From assembly GCA_964551735.1 (NCBI GenBank), contig CAZKEF010000008.1, positions 107,655 to 171,654 on the forward strand: a stretch of DNA of 64,000 bases. Reading direction: 5' to 3'. The notes beneath the pieces were generated by a model. It worked only from the letters and a program-made list of their open reading frames with translations. It ran no database searches and had not been told where the DNA came from. Within the stretch, counting starts at the first letter, position 1; the number at the start of each line of letters is the position of its first letter. Made by a program: the position numbers and the translations under genes. Source of the DNA: DAOUAT01 sp964551735 (GTDB lineage Bacteria; Chloroflexota; Anaerolineae; CG2-30-64-16). Shown here piece by piece: positions 32,643 to 41,007 of this stretch.

Positions 32643-33575
32643 TTAATGGGCTTCTTTGACCCAGGTATCGGTCACTTTCATGTCTGTCATCACCGAGCGG
32701 TAGAGCGCGTCCGCGGGTGCTTCGGTGGCGGTGGAGAAGACGCGGGTGCAGCCCAGGCCCGTGAGCCGCCGCAACCCTTCAAGCATAACCGCTTTGCCCA
32801 AGCCCCGGCGCCAGTGCTCGGCCGCAGTGCCCACCAGCACCGTCACCGCGCTGCGGGTGGCGTCATCGTACGAGATGGTGCAGAACGCGGCAATTTCGTC
32901 CCCGGGCGTGGCCGCAACGATATCCAAGTCGCGGCGGTAGAGCGGTGTCGCTTGGATGTTGCGGTACCAGGAGCAATCACCATCGTAGGCTTCGTCCGGT
33001 TCCCCGGCATGGAAGGCACGCCAGGAAGCCCAACTGCGGGCAGGATGCTCGGCGGGCGGCCCCATGGCCCGGATGGTGTAGCCTTCCGGAACCGGCGCGA
33101 TAGGTAACGGGGCATCCAGATCCCGCCACCAGTGGTGGCCCCAGCCCGGCTGCCGGCTGAATCCGCACCGGGTCAAGGTCTCCTGGCGCAGGGCATCATC
33201 CGCCAAAACGGGCACGACCAGGATGCGCCCGCCACCCTCCGCCCCGGCCGAGTAATGATCCTCAGCATAGGCGAAAATCTCAGCTTCCAGTTCCAGTGTG
33301 CGGAAACCGGGGTGTATATGCAGGCGGATCTCGTCGTGGCGGATGGGGTGCAGGACGGCGGCAATCTGCCCCGCCGGCGTTTCCCAGGCCACGGTCACCT
33401 GCTCGAAGGGCGCGCACACCTGACAGGTCCGGATGAGGTGCCAGCGCCAGTGATCGAGGCGCGCCACGTGCCAGCTATGTTCGAGCCGGTTGTTGAGCAA
33501 GAAGACGTCGCGCAGGAAGTCGCGGACGCGCCAATAGTGGTTTTGGCTCTGACAGTGACGCACAAGCAGGTTCAT
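32643..33575 (-). CDS. GNAT acetyltransferase, two-domain
   Basis: 310 residues. The C-terminal half is a standard GNAT: YTIRAMGPPAEH, CTISYDDATRSAVTVLVGTAAEHWRRGLGKAVM with R-R-G-L-G-K as the acetyl-CoA loop, and a final A-D-A-L-Y-R-S. The N-terminal half (RVRDFLRDVFLLNNR, IHPGFRTLELE) looks like a second, degenerate GNAT domain. The ATG overlaps the stop of the phosphotransferase gene by four bases. Confidence 0.85.
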   Translation of the reverse strand: MNLLVRHCQSQNHYWRVRDFLRDVFLLNNRLEHSWHVARLDHWRWHLIRTCQVCAPFEQVTVAWETPAGQIAAVLHPIRHDEIRLHIHPGFRTLELEAEIFAYAEDHYSAGAEGGGRILVVPVLADDALRQETLTRCGFSRQPGWGHHWWRDLDAPLPIAPVPEGYTIRAMGPPAEHPARSWASWRAFHAGEPDEAYDGDCSWYRNIQATPLYRRDLDIVAATPGDEIAAFCTISYDDATRSAVTVLVGTAAEHWRRGLGKAVMLEGLRRLTGLGCTRVFSTATEAPADALYRSVMTDMKVTDTWVKEAH

Positions 33576-34510
33576 CGGTTCAAACCATCCCGCGTTGTAT
33601 TGTATTGTTCTTGCAGTTGCCGGATATCGTGGGCAAAGAGGTACTCCGCAAATGCCAGGTAGTCAAATCCCGCTACAGCCGGGATCAGCCCGGCGGTTTG
33701 CATACCGTGCTGCGCCAGCCCCCACAGGCCGGTAAACAGCATCAGCATGTATTTCATGCCCAGCAGGCGGCGCTGCTGAAAGGCCGTGATTGAACCGAAA
33801 TAGCACTTGAGCATGACCATTTCCAGTTCAGGCGGGATAGGCCCATCACTGTCATGGGTGTAGACCACGGTTGCCAGGTCGTAATAGATGTCGCCCAGGC
33901 CGGAAAACTCCCAATCGAGGACGATGATGGCCTCTGCCTGTGCCAGGTAGAGATAGTTCACCGCAACCAGGTCATTGTGACACATGCGGCGCCAGGCGGA
34001 CGGATCGTTGCGTTGGTCGGCCTCGATGGCGCACATGGTCTCCAGGCAGGAGTCAAACCCTGGAGGAAGCGGCACGTCAAAACTTCGGGCCGTTTCCAGA
34101 TAGGAATTGACCTGCAGAAACGGAGAAAAAACGGCTCCGTTCGCAGGCAGGGCATGGATGCGCTGCGCGGTTTCGGTCAGCAGCCGCACATGTGCGGGTG
34201 TGCGATACTCCGGCACAGCCCAATGCCGGCCATCCACCCAACGCGTCACCAAGTGGCCTTCGGGCGGCAGAAACGCGACGACCTCGGGGCCAAGCCCGGC
34301 CTCAGCCGCACGGCGCAACGCCGCCAGCTCATGGGCGCGGTTGATACCCAGGCGCGCCGTATTCGGTCCGCTGACGCGCAGGACGAAGCGTTCTCCACCT
34401 GCCGTAACCCGATAGTTGCGGTTGGTCAGGCCGGCGATTGGCTCAACCTGAATATCTCGTATGCCTTGCCAGATCGGCATGCGGGCGATGATTTCAGATA
34501 CGGTTTCCAT
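33572..34510 (-). CDS. Choline/aminoglycoside-type phosphotransferase
   Basis: 312 residues from the ATG at 34510. Kinase-like fold: GLTNRNYRVTAGGERFVLRVSG (glycine-rich loop and Lys/Arg region), the Brenner motif CHNDLVAVNYL (catalytic Asp in HND) and the Mg-binding IIVLDWEFSGLGDIYYDLA. This is closest to the choline/ethanolamine kinase and APH families; the substrate is unknown. It lies five bases after the GNAT at 34516-35499 and overlaps the next gene by four bases. Confidence 0.9.
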   Translation of the reverse strand: METVSEIIARMPIWQGIRDIQVEPIAGLTNRNYRVTAGGERFVLRVSGPNTARLGINRAHELAALRRAAEAGLGPEVVAFLPPEGHLVTRWVDGRHWAVPEYRTPAHVRLLTETAQRIHALPANGAVFSPFLQVNSYLETARSFDVPLPPGFDSCLETMCAIEADQRNDPSAWRRMCHNDLVAVNYLYLAQAEAIIVLDWEFSGLGDIYYDLATVVYTHDSDGPIPPELEMVMLKCYFGSITAFQQRRLLGMKYMLMLFTGLWGLAQHGMQTAGLIPAVAGFDYLAFAEYLFAHDIRQLQEQYNTTRDGLNR

Positions 34511-34515
34511 TTTGT

Positions 34516-35499
34516 TTATTGGCTGGTGTTCATTGCCTTGCGATACCAGGTATCTACGCTGAAGGTCTTGTAACCCAGGCGCTCGTACAGGCGAAAGGCG
34601 GCGCTCTCGTTTTCGGCGTCCACACCCAATTCTGCCTCGCTGGCGCCCTGCGCTTTCAGCACCTGCAGGCTGCGCGCGATCAGCGCGCTGGCGAGGCCAC
34701 GCCCACGCCACTGCGGCCGCACGTAGATGTGCTCGGTGTAGCCGTGCTTGCCGGGCTGCTTTTCGTTACCCCCCTCGCCCATGTGCGCCAGCACCATCCC
34801 GGCCACTTGATCGCCAGCCCAGGCCACCTGCCAGAAACGCGGGTTGTTCTCCGGGTTGGCCAGCCAGGCGGGATATCTCTCGTCCAGCCAATCTTCGGCC
34901 ACATTTTCGAACAGCCCGGCGTTCATTTCCCGTTGCGCCTCCCAAATGCTGCGCATGTGCTCCGGCCGCACGGGCCGTAGCTCCAGCCCGTCCGGCATGG
35001 GTTTGTCGGGCGCAGCACCGAGATGGTAAAGCATGTTGTTGAAACGCCGCACCACCTGGTAGCCCGATTGCTCCAAGGCGGCTTTCCAGTCCCGCTGCTG
35101 ATCCGAGGCCCAGGCCTGGAAATAGTGCTCCGAGACGGGCGCATGCCCGGCACAGAACTGGCGCAAACGGCGTTCGTTTTCGGCGATCAGGGCCGGCCAG
35201 AACGCGCGTTGTTCAGGAATGATGAAACTGATCTGGTAGTAGAGCCGCGTTTGGGGACGGCTGGAGTACCAGCCCAGGCGGCTGTAGCCGATCGGCGTAT
35301 CACCGACAGCGGCGAGGATCACACCCTGCTCTGGGGTCAGCCCGTCCATGTGGGCCAGTACATCGGCAATGGCTTCCAGCGTGATGGGCGCAGGGTCGCC
35401 ATCAGCCTGGCGGCTGCTGCGGTTGAGTTCCAAGAGCAAGGGGTAGTCGCGCGCGTCGCGCAGGTTCCGGTAGGTCAATGCATCAGGCTTGTCAGACAT
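34516..35499 (-). CDS. GNAT acetyltransferase, two-domain
   Basis: 327 residues; ATG at 35499 with GGGAGGG seven bases upstream. The C-terminal domain has HIYVRPQWRGRGLASALIARSL, where R-G-R-G-L-A is the acetyl-CoA loop, and ENESAAFRLYERLGYK. The N-terminal half (LTYRNLRDARDYPLLLELN, TPIGYSRLGWY) is a second GNAT-like domain. It is the first gene of a four- or five-gene leftward operon with the promoter at 35521-35550. Confidence 0.9.
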   Translation of the reverse strand: MSDKPDALTYRNLRDARDYPLLLELNRSSRQADGDPAPITLEAIADVLAHMDGLTPEQGVILAAVGDTPIGYSRLGWYSSRPQTRLYYQISFIIPEQRAFWPALIAENERRLRQFCAGHAPVSEHYFQAWASDQQRDWKAALEQSGYQVVRRFNNMLYHLGAAPDKPMPDGLELRPVRPEHMRSIWEAQREMNAGLFENVAEDWLDERYPAWLANPENNPRFWQVAWAGDQVAGMVLAHMGEGGNEKQPGKHGYTEHIYVRPQWRGRGLASALIARSLQVLKAQGASEAELGVDAENESAAFRLYERLGYKTFSVDTWYRKAMNTSQ

Positions 35500-35520
35500 C
35501 GGGCCGCCCTCCCAGGCGCT

Positions 35521-35550
35521 ATTATGCTCCCACCTGACATGATACAGCAA
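35521..35550 (-). promoter_or_regulatory. Promoter of the leftward GNAT/kinase/hydrolase operon
   Basis: On the minus strand TTGCTG (35550-35545), 18 bases, CATAAT (35526-35521), 22 bases before the start codon. Confidence 0.6.
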
Positions 35551-35552
35551 GT

Positions 35553-35583
35553 ACTCCCCAGTGGCATCGGCCGACTGGGGAGT
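35553..35583. terminator. Perfect 10-bp hairpin
   Basis: ACTCCCCAGT at 35553-35562 pairs exactly with 35574-35583. It separates the leftward gene ending at 35721 from the next leftward promoter. No T-run; terminator by position. Confidence 0.45.
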
Positions 35584-35720
35584 TCGCACCTGTACAGGTA
35601 GGCAATCCGGCAAGCTGTCTATGCGGGGTGGCCCTCCACCCAGCCCTTCGCTGCGAAAAAGGTTAGGCCCGTTCCAAGGGCGGAGACGATCTGGTCGCGC
35701 AGCACGATTTCGAGCTACAA

Positions 35721-36713
35721 TCACAATCGTGGCCCGGCGCCTGCCTCGACCCGCGCCTGAATCCGCAGCGCCAGGAAAGTCAGCCAGGGAGACGGCTGCT
35801 TCTTGTCGGCGAACGACCACCCCCGCCACGCCTGGTACATCGAGCCGGCGGAATAGCGCCCCTGGCTATCAGCCTGGGCCGTGATCGCCGCGACCATCTC
35901 GCCTAAGCGGGGATCGGCCTGGACGAAGGGGTAGCGGCTGAGCACCTCGGCCACGTGCAGGATGTCGTACCAGACGAAGGGGTACTTGAGCTTGCGGAAA
36001 TCGCTGCCCATGCCGAAGAGATAGTACTTGACCTCCGCCCGGCGCTCCCAGTGGCCCAGCAGCATCTCAGCGCCGCGCCGCGTCGCCGGGCTGTCGAGCA
36101 ACTCCGGGACGAGGGAAAGCGCCTTCAGGGCGTAGACGTTGGCGATGGGGCAGGGATCCGCCTTGCGGCCAGGCCCGCGGAACCGGCCCAGCTCCGGACC
36201 GCAGCGGCAGCGCCAGCCGTTCTCATCCACGGCGTTCACCAGGTGCGCCACGGCCGCTTGCACGCCCGGCTCCGCCTCCAGACCCAGCGCCAGCAACGCG
36301 TAGAGCAGCGTCGGCGAGTCGCACAAGACCCAACTCCAGGTGTCCTCGCCCGTCCCGCCGAAGGCCGGCGCGACGTTGAGCAGGCTCTGCAGCGCGCCGT
36401 CGGGTGATTGATGCGCCAGCACGGCCTCCGCCACGCGATCCAGGCCCGGATCGGCCGCGGTCAGCCCGAAGTCGGCCAGCGTGCTCAGCGCGTAGAGCGG
36501 ATGGCCCGCGTCGTTGTGGCGCTGGATGGCGCGGCCTGGCCAGGTCGCGGCCTGAGCGATCAACCCCTGCACCTGCGGATGGGCCAGCAGCGCGGCGCGC
36601 GCGGCAATCACCTCTGCATCGTCTTCCGGCCGGCCGAGCAGGTCGCGCAGCGTGCGGTAGCGCGTCCAGGGTTCCGCCGAGTCCAACAGCCATTGGGTCA
36701 CTACGGTGTTCAT
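35721..36713 (-). CDS. Prenyltransferase/squalene-cyclase-like alpha-alpha barrel protein
   Basis: 330 residues from the ATG at 36713. Repeated helical pairs with QSPDGALQS, ENGWRCRCG and DSQGRYSAGSMYQAWRGWSF, the QxxDG-like turns of terpene cyclase/prenyltransferase toroids. No DxDD-type catalytic motif is seen, so an enzymatic cyclase is unlikely. Its leftward -10 overlaps that of the divergent streptothricin-acetyltransferase-like gene. Confidence 0.7.
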   Translation of the reverse strand: MNTVVTQWLLDSAEPWTRYRTLRDLLGRPEDDAEVIAARAALLAHPQVQGLIAQAATWPGRAIQRHNDAGHPLYALSTLADFGLTAADPGLDRVAEAVLAHQSPDGALQSLLNVAPAFGGTGEDTWSWVLCDSPTLLYALLALGLEAEPGVQAAVAHLVNAVDENGWRCRCGPELGRFRGPGRKADPCPIANVYALKALSLVPELLDSPATRRGAEMLLGHWERRAEVKYYLFGMGSDFRKLKYPFVWYDILHVAEVLSRYPFVQADPRLGEMVAAITAQADSQGRYSAGSMYQAWRGWSFADKKQPSPWLTFLALRIQARVEAGAGPRL

Positions 36714-36733
36714 GCGACGTCCTTTCCAGGTGG

Positions 36734-36762
36734 TATAATACAGCATAGGAACCGTATGCCAA
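36734..36762. promoter_or_regulatory. Overlapping divergent promoters
   Basis: Rightward: TATAAT at 36734-36739. Leftward: TTGGCA (36762-36757), 16 bases, TATTAT (36740-36735). The two -10 elements occupy the same seven bases, so only one RNA polymerase can bind at a time. The rightward gene begins 16 bases after its -10, implying a nearly leaderless mRNA. Confidence 0.6.
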
Positions 36763-37292
36763 ACATCGTCATCCAACCGCTCACCGCCGCCAACCAGGCC
36801 GACCTCAACCGCTGCGACAACTCATTCACAGTGGAGGCCAAACTATGTCTGACGGTGGAAGACGGAAGCATCAGCTACACAGTCGCACCTGTAGCACCCT
36901 ATGTCAAGCGTTACGAGCCTGAGGACTACGACGCGCAGGCGTACAGCGGCAAGCCCGATCACGCGGCGTGGCTGGCCTGCGTGGACGGCCAGCTCGCCGG
37001 GCAGATCCTCGTACACGAGAACTGGAACCGTTTCGCCATCATCTGGAACATCGCCGTGGACCCGCCGTTCCGCCGCCGGGGCATCGGCCGCCGGTTGATC
37101 GCGCAGGCGGCCGCGTGGGCGCGGAGCCGCGGAATGCCCGGCGTGATGCTGGAGACGCAGAACATCAACGTCCCCGCGTGCCGGTTGTATGAGCGCTGCG
37201 GTTTCGTGCTCGGCGGCCTCGACGTCTGCCTGTACCGCGGCGTCATGCCGGGGACGCGCGAGATCGCCCTGTTCTGGTACCTGCTGTTCTGA
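36756..37292 (+). CDS. Streptothricin acetyltransferase-like GNAT
   Basis: 178 residues. The pattern is that of SatA/Sat4: SFTVEAKLCLTVEDGSISYTV, KRYEPEDYDAQAYSG, then ENWNRFAIIWNIAVDPPFRRRGIG with the acetyl-CoA loop, GVMLETQNINVPACRLYERCGFVLGGLDVCLY and a C-terminal ALFWYLLF. Family knowledge: Sat enzymes acetylate the beta-lysine of streptothricin. Resistance is not shown here. The start is the ATG just 16 bases after the -10. The Nudix gene follows by 16 bases. Confidence 0.88.
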   Translation: MPNIVIQPLTAANQADLNRCDNSFTVEAKLCLTVEDGSISYTVAPVAPYVKRYEPEDYDAQAYSGKPDHAAWLACVDGQLAGQILVHENWNRFAIIWNIAVDPPFRRRGIGRRLIAQAAAWARSRGMPGVMLETQNINVPACRLYERCGFVLGGLDVCLYRGVMPGTREIALFWYLLF

Positions 37293-37308
37293 AGGAGCCT
37301 GTGCCCTG

Positions 37309-37734
37309 ATGCCACCTGCCCAACACTACCCCGAACCCACCGTCGGCGCGCTGATCTTCGACCCGGCGGGCCGGCTCTTTCTGATGCAATCCCACAAGTG
37401 GGGCGACCGGTACGTGGTGCCCGGCGGCCATGTGGAGCTGGGCGAGACCCTCGAGACCGCGCTGCGCCGCGAGGTGGCCGAGGAGACCGGCCTCGCCATC
37501 CGCGACATCCGGTTCGTCTGCACCCAGGAGTTCATCTACGACCCAGCCTTCTGGCAACCCAGGCACTTCATCTTCTTCGACTTCGCCTGCCGGACGGAAG
37601 CAACCGAGGTGCAGCTCAACGACGAGGCGGAGGCCTACGTCTGGCTCCCCGTAGACGAGGCGCTGCGCCTGCCGATGGACTCATACACGGAGCGGGCGAT
37701 CCGGGCCTATCTGGCGCTGCAAGCTGACAGGTAG
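37309..37734 (+). CDS. Nudix hydrolase
   Basis: 141 residues; AAGGAG upstream at 37292-37297. The Nudix box is complete: GGHVELGETLETALRREVAEETGL (GX5EX7REUXEEXGU), with Glu residues binding the metal. The N-terminus TVGALIFDPAGRLFLMQSHKW is typical of the MutT-like fold. Substrate (a nucleoside diphosphate derivative) not predictable. Second gene of the short rightward operon. Confidence 0.93.
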   Translation: MPPAQHYPEPTVGALIFDPAGRLFLMQSHKWGDRYVVPGGHVELGETLETALRREVAEETGLAIRDIRFVCTQEFIYDPAFWQPRHFIFFDFACRTEATEVQLNDEAEAYVWLPVDEALRLPMDSYTERAIRAYLALQADR

Positions 37735-37779
37735 CCACGCAAGAACCGGGTGCGCAGCCTGGTTGCAGCGCATTGCCAC

Positions 37780-38385
37780 TCAGCGCGTCAACACCTTGAA
37801 CGCCAGCTCACGCCCCATCCCCTGGCCGAACGCCAACGCAAACCAGAGCGATCCGATCGTGTCCACCAGACCCGCCTGGCTGATGTCGCCCACGCGCACC
37901 GGCCGCAGCCCCACGTCACGGATCAGCCCCTCCACCTCGGCCTGCCTTGCGCCGGCCGGGCCGCAGTAAAACAGGTCCGCCTGCACCCCGTTGAAGACCG
38001 GGTTCTCGAAGTTCTCCCAGCCCAGGCTGTTGAAGGCGCGGTAGACCTGCGCGCCGGGCGCGTGGGCCGCAAAGAGCGCCGCGCTGTTCATGGCGCCGCT
38101 GCCCATGCGGTTCGCCGCATCAATGACGATCTTGCCCGCCAGCGCTGCGCCGTGCGCGACGATCGTCTCTTCCATCGCCCCGCCCGGGATGGCGAACACG
38201 ACCGCCTCGCCGAAGGCGACCGCCTCCGTGATCGTGCCCACGGCCGCGCCCAGCTCCCGCGCCAGCGCCTGCACCTCCGGGTTATCCACCGTGCGCACGC
38301 CGAACATCACCTCATGCCCCGCCCGCGCCCACTTGCGCGCCAGGGTGCTCCCGATGATCTTGGCGCCCAACACTGCGACTTTCAT
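37780..38385 (-). CDS. NADPH-dependent F420 reductase-like oxidoreductase
   Basis: 201 residues. An N-terminal Rossmann fold with VAVLGAKIIGSTLARKWARAGHEV, in which the usual GxGxxG is GAKIIG, then GVRTVDNPEVQAL (NADP phosphate region) and VVFAIPGGAMEETI; YRAFNSLGWENF and a helical C-terminus complete the family pattern. Enzymes of this family move hydride between NADPH and coenzyme F420 or act on unknown substrates. Third gene of the leftward operon that begins at the DJ-1 gene. Confidence 0.85.
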   Translation of the reverse strand: MKVAVLGAKIIGSTLARKWARAGHEVMFGVRTVDNPEVQALARELGAAVGTITEAVAFGEAVVFAIPGGAMEETIVAHGAALAGKIVIDAANRMGSGAMNSAALFAAHAPGAQVYRAFNSLGWENFENPVFNGVQADLFYCGPAGARQAEVEGLIRDVGLRPVRVGDISQAGLVDTIGSLWFALAFGQGMGRELAFKVLTR

Positions 38386-38407
38386 GGGTCTCTCCTTATG
38401 CTTTTCC

Positions 38408-39346
38408 TCACCACAGATAGCCGTCCTTCGGCTCCAGCCGGGGAGGCAGGCCGGTTTCACCCAGCGTCTCCCGCACATCGCGCTCGATGCCCCGACACAG
38501 GGCTGACAGCGGCACATCGGTGATGCGGTTCTCGAACGGCTCCTCGTTGACCTCGCCGGTGCGCTGCACGATGGCGAAAACGAAGGCGAGAATCACGGTC
38601 AGCGGGACCAGCAGGAAGCCGACCCCCTCGCGCACCAGCGTCCCGGCCAGGCTGAGCGGCGTCAGCACGATGAAGAGCCACACGAACAGCCGGGTGAAGT
38701 AGTCGTACTGCCGCGGCACCGGAATCAGCTTGATGCGCTCGCAGACCGCCTGCTGGCTCGCCAGCGCAGCCAACTGCCCCTCCAGTTGGAAGCTGTCGAA
38801 GCCCTGCAGGATGCCGGAGGCCATGGCGTCGTAGATGCGGCGGCCCTGCGCCAACAGGAGCGCGCCCGCCTTGCTGGGCGCCTGCCGCAGGGCAGCCAGC
38901 TCCGCGCCGTCCAGGTAAGGGGCCAGCTCGTTGACGTCCATCTGACCTCGCAATTGCATGCGCAGCGCGTTGGCCCAGGCGATGTGGCGGTAGACCATCT
39001 CCCGCTTGAACGCCTCGGCCGCCTCGGCCCGATACTGCGGCGTGTGCGCGTGCGCGTCGGTGAAGGTGACGATCAGCCGGGCGAACGTGCGGCTGGCCGC
39101 AGTGATCGCGGCCCACGCCTGGCTGGCCTCGCCCCAGCGGCCGAACGCGGTGTTGTTGCGAAACGCCAGGAAGAGCGCCAGCGCGGTGCCCAGGATGCCC
39201 AGGATGCCGAACGGCGCGGAGACGAAGGTCCAGCCCAGGACGACGTAGGCTACATAGACCGCAGCCGACCACGCCAGCGCCGCCAGCAGTTGCGGCCACA
39301 CGTACGTGGTCACCTTGCGCGGGTCGAAGTTGCGCTTCAGGATCAC
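38408..39346 (-). CDS. Bestrophin-family membrane channel protein
   Basis: 312 residues from a GTG at 39346 that overlaps the DJ-1 stop as GTGA. Four or more hydrophobic helices (about 15-70 and 205-260), an early ALALFLAFRNNTAFGRWGEASQAW, which is the bestrophin/UPF0187 signature, and a TPLSLAGTLVREGVGFLLVP helix pair. Bestrophins are anion-selective or cation-selective pentameric channels. Inner membrane. Translational coupling to the DJ-1 protein suggests a shared stress-response role (inference). Confidence 0.88.
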   Translation of the reverse strand: MILKRNFDPRKVTTYVWPQLLAALAWSAAVYVAYVVLGWTFVSAPFGILGILGTALALFLAFRNNTAFGRWGEASQAWAAITAASRTFARLIVTFTDAHAHTPQYRAEAAEAFKREMVYRHIAWANALRMQLRGQMDVNELAPYLDGAELAALRQAPSKAGALLLAQGRRIYDAMASGILQGFDSFQLEGQLAALASQQAVCERIKLIPVPRQYDYFTRLFVWLFIVLTPLSLAGTLVREGVGFLLVPLTVILAFVFAIVQRTGEVNEEPFENRITDVPLSALCRGIERDVRETLGETGLPPRLEPKDGYLW

Positions 39347-40107
39347 CGGTTCAACATCTCCACCAGCAGCTCGGCCGCGGCCGCGCCGGAGTTCTGCTGC
39401 TGCCCGGTGATCAGGTTGCCGTCGGCGATGACGTAGGACGCGAAGGGGGCGGCGACCTTGAAGGTGGTGTTCGGCAGCTTGCGCGCCTCGTCTTCGATCC
39501 GGTAGGGCTGGATCTTCATGCCCACCGCGTTGTCCGCAAAGTCTTCCTCGGCGTTGGCGAAGCCGGTCCACGTCTTGCCGGCCACGATCAGCTCACCGTC
39601 GCTCCGCCTGGCTTCCAACAACAACGTCGTCGAGTGACACACCGCAGCCGATGGCTTGCCCGCTTCGTAGAACCCCGCAAACAGCCGTTGCAGCTCGGCG
39701 TTGCCCCGGAAGGTATACATGGGGCCCTGCCCGCCCACCAGGAAGATGGCGACGTAATCCTCGGGGTGGACCTCGGCCAGCGGCCGGGTGTTCGCCAGCA
39801 TCTCGTTGAACCACGGCAACTGCATGTAGCCGAGCGAGATCACATCGTGCGCCGAATAGCCGCTGGCGTCGGTGGGGTTCGAGTAGCCGTCCATCATCAG
39901 GGCGCCGCCCGCGGTGGATACCAGCTCAACTTCATAGCCCGCCTCTTGAAACACGCGCAGAGGGTGCGTCAGTTCGGCGGCCCAAAAACCGATGGGCCAG
40001 CCGGTCTGGCCGGATACGGCCGGGCTGCTGGCGACCATCAGGATCTTGCCCTTGGTCGGCGCGCCGTGAAAATGAACGTAGCGGTTGACTTCGGTTAAGG
40101 TTGACAT
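39343..40107 (-). CDS. DJ-1/PfpI family protein (Hsp31-like glyoxalase)
   Basis: 254 residues. The nucleophile elbow AAVCHSTTLL places the catalytic Cys at about 158, with VGGQGPMYTF as the oxyanion region and GKTWTGFANAEED downstream, as in the Hsp31-type group that detoxifies methylglyoxal. First gene of the leftward operon with bestrophin and F420-reductase-like genes. The promoter has -10 GATAAT at 40168-40163 (minus) and a 12-bp dyad in its spacer, likely bound by the divergent TetR regulator. Confidence 0.92.
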   Translation of the reverse strand: MSTLTEVNRYVHFHGAPTKGKILMVASSPAVSGQTGWPIGFWAAELTHPLRVFQEAGYEVELVSTAGGALMMDGYSNPTDASGYSAHDVISLGYMQLPWFNEMLANTRPLAEVHPEDYVAIFLVGGQGPMYTFRGNAELQRLFAGFYEAGKPSAAVCHSTTLLLEARRSDGELIVAGKTWTGFANAEEDFADNAVGMKIQPYRIEDEARKLPNTTFKVAAPFASYVIADGNLITGQQQNSGAAAAELLVEMLNR

Positions 40108-40162
40108 GCTTGTGCTCCTTGAGGTTCTTGGTGTCGGTCATGCACACCGCACGACTGTCTTG

Positions 40163-40187
40163 ATTATCTTTACTGTACCGTATGGTA
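40163..40187 (-). promoter_or_regulatory. DJ-1 operon promoter with TetR-type operator
   Basis: The dyad TACCGTATGGTA (40176-40187) lies immediately upstream of the leftward -10 GATAAT (40168-40163 on the minus strand), inside the -35/-10 spacer. It is about 155 bases from the TetR start. Confidence 0.55.
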
Positions 40188-40262
40188 AGCTTATTCTTCC
40201 GTAGCATGCGTTACATTCTGCGCCGCGGCGGCATGCTGTAATTCGCGACAGAATCAGGCGGC

Positions 40263-40291
40263 TTGCCGGGTTTCGGCGATGCTGTTACAAT
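40263..40291 (+). promoter_or_regulatory. Promoter of the TetR operon
   Basis: TTGCCG at 40263-40268, 17 bases, TACAAT at 40286-40291, 50 bases before the ATG. Confidence 0.65.
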
Positions 40292-40341
40292 ACTGGGCAG
40301 TAACGCAAGGTGAGGTAAGAAGCCTGCGGCAAAGGATAACG

Positions 40342-41007
40342 ATGAACCAGGTTGAGCCAGACCCAACGAACGGTGCGCCGCGCGCGCCGGGCCGGCCGCG
40401 CGAGCCGGAGACCGATGCGCGCATCCTCGACGCTGCCTTCCGGCTGATGGCGCAGGGAGGCTATGTGCGCATGTCCATGGACGCGGTCGCGGCCGAGGCG
40501 GGCGTCACCAAGCCGACGATCTATCGGCGCTGGCCGAGCAAAATTGAGCTGGCGATGGCCGCGCTGCGGGCCTATTGCGACGCCAGCCGGCCCCTTGTCG
40601 TAGGCGACACGCGCGCTGACCTGATCGCGGAGCTGGAGCATTTCCGCCGCGCGCTCTCACGGCCCCACGGCATGTCATTGTACGGCATGGTGCTGGCCGA
40701 AGAACACGAGACCCCGGAGCTGCTGGCAGCGTTTCGCGAGTCCCTGGTCGTCCCGCGGCGCCGCGCCCTGCGGGCGATCCTCGCTGCGGCCCAGGCGCGC
40801 GGCGAGCTGCGGCCCGCTGCCGATATTGCGCTGGCAGTCAACATGTTGGTCGGCGCGTTCTATGCGCAGTATGTGGCAGGCGTTCCTTTTGCCGCGGATT
40901 GGAGCGCCACGCTGGTGGACACTTTGCTGCGCGGCCTGGCCAAGGAGCCCTTACGCGGCGAGGTAGCCCCTGCGGGGCAAGCCCATGCCGACCCACAACA
41001 CCCCTGA
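40342..41007 (+). CDS. TetR-family transcriptional regulator
   Basis: 221 residues; AAAGGA precedes the ATG. The N-terminal HTH is classic: RILDAAFRLMAQGGYVRMSMDAVAAEAGVTKPTIYRRWPSKIEL with TIYRRWPSK as recognition helix end. The C-terminal helical domain is of the TetR_C_11-like type (EHFRRALSRPHGM, RRRALRAIL). It is divergent from the DJ-1 operon and heads a four-gene rightward operon; the dyad at 40176-40187 is the likely operator. Confidence 0.93.
   Translation: MNQVEPDPTNGAPRAPGRPREPETDARILDAAFRLMAQGGYVRMSMDAVAAEAGVTKPTIYRRWPSKIELAMAALRAYCDASRPLVVGDTRADLIAELEHFRRALSRPHGMSLYGMVLAEEHETPELLAAFRESLVVPRRRALRAILAAAQARGELRPAADIALAVNMLVGAFYAQYVAGVPFAADWSATLVDTLLRGLAKEPLRGEVAPAGQAHADPQHP

Noticed and set aside
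32643..33168. Possible independent frames inside the double GNAT gene
   Set aside because: Shadows of the 310-residue protein; the single leftward frame is continuous.
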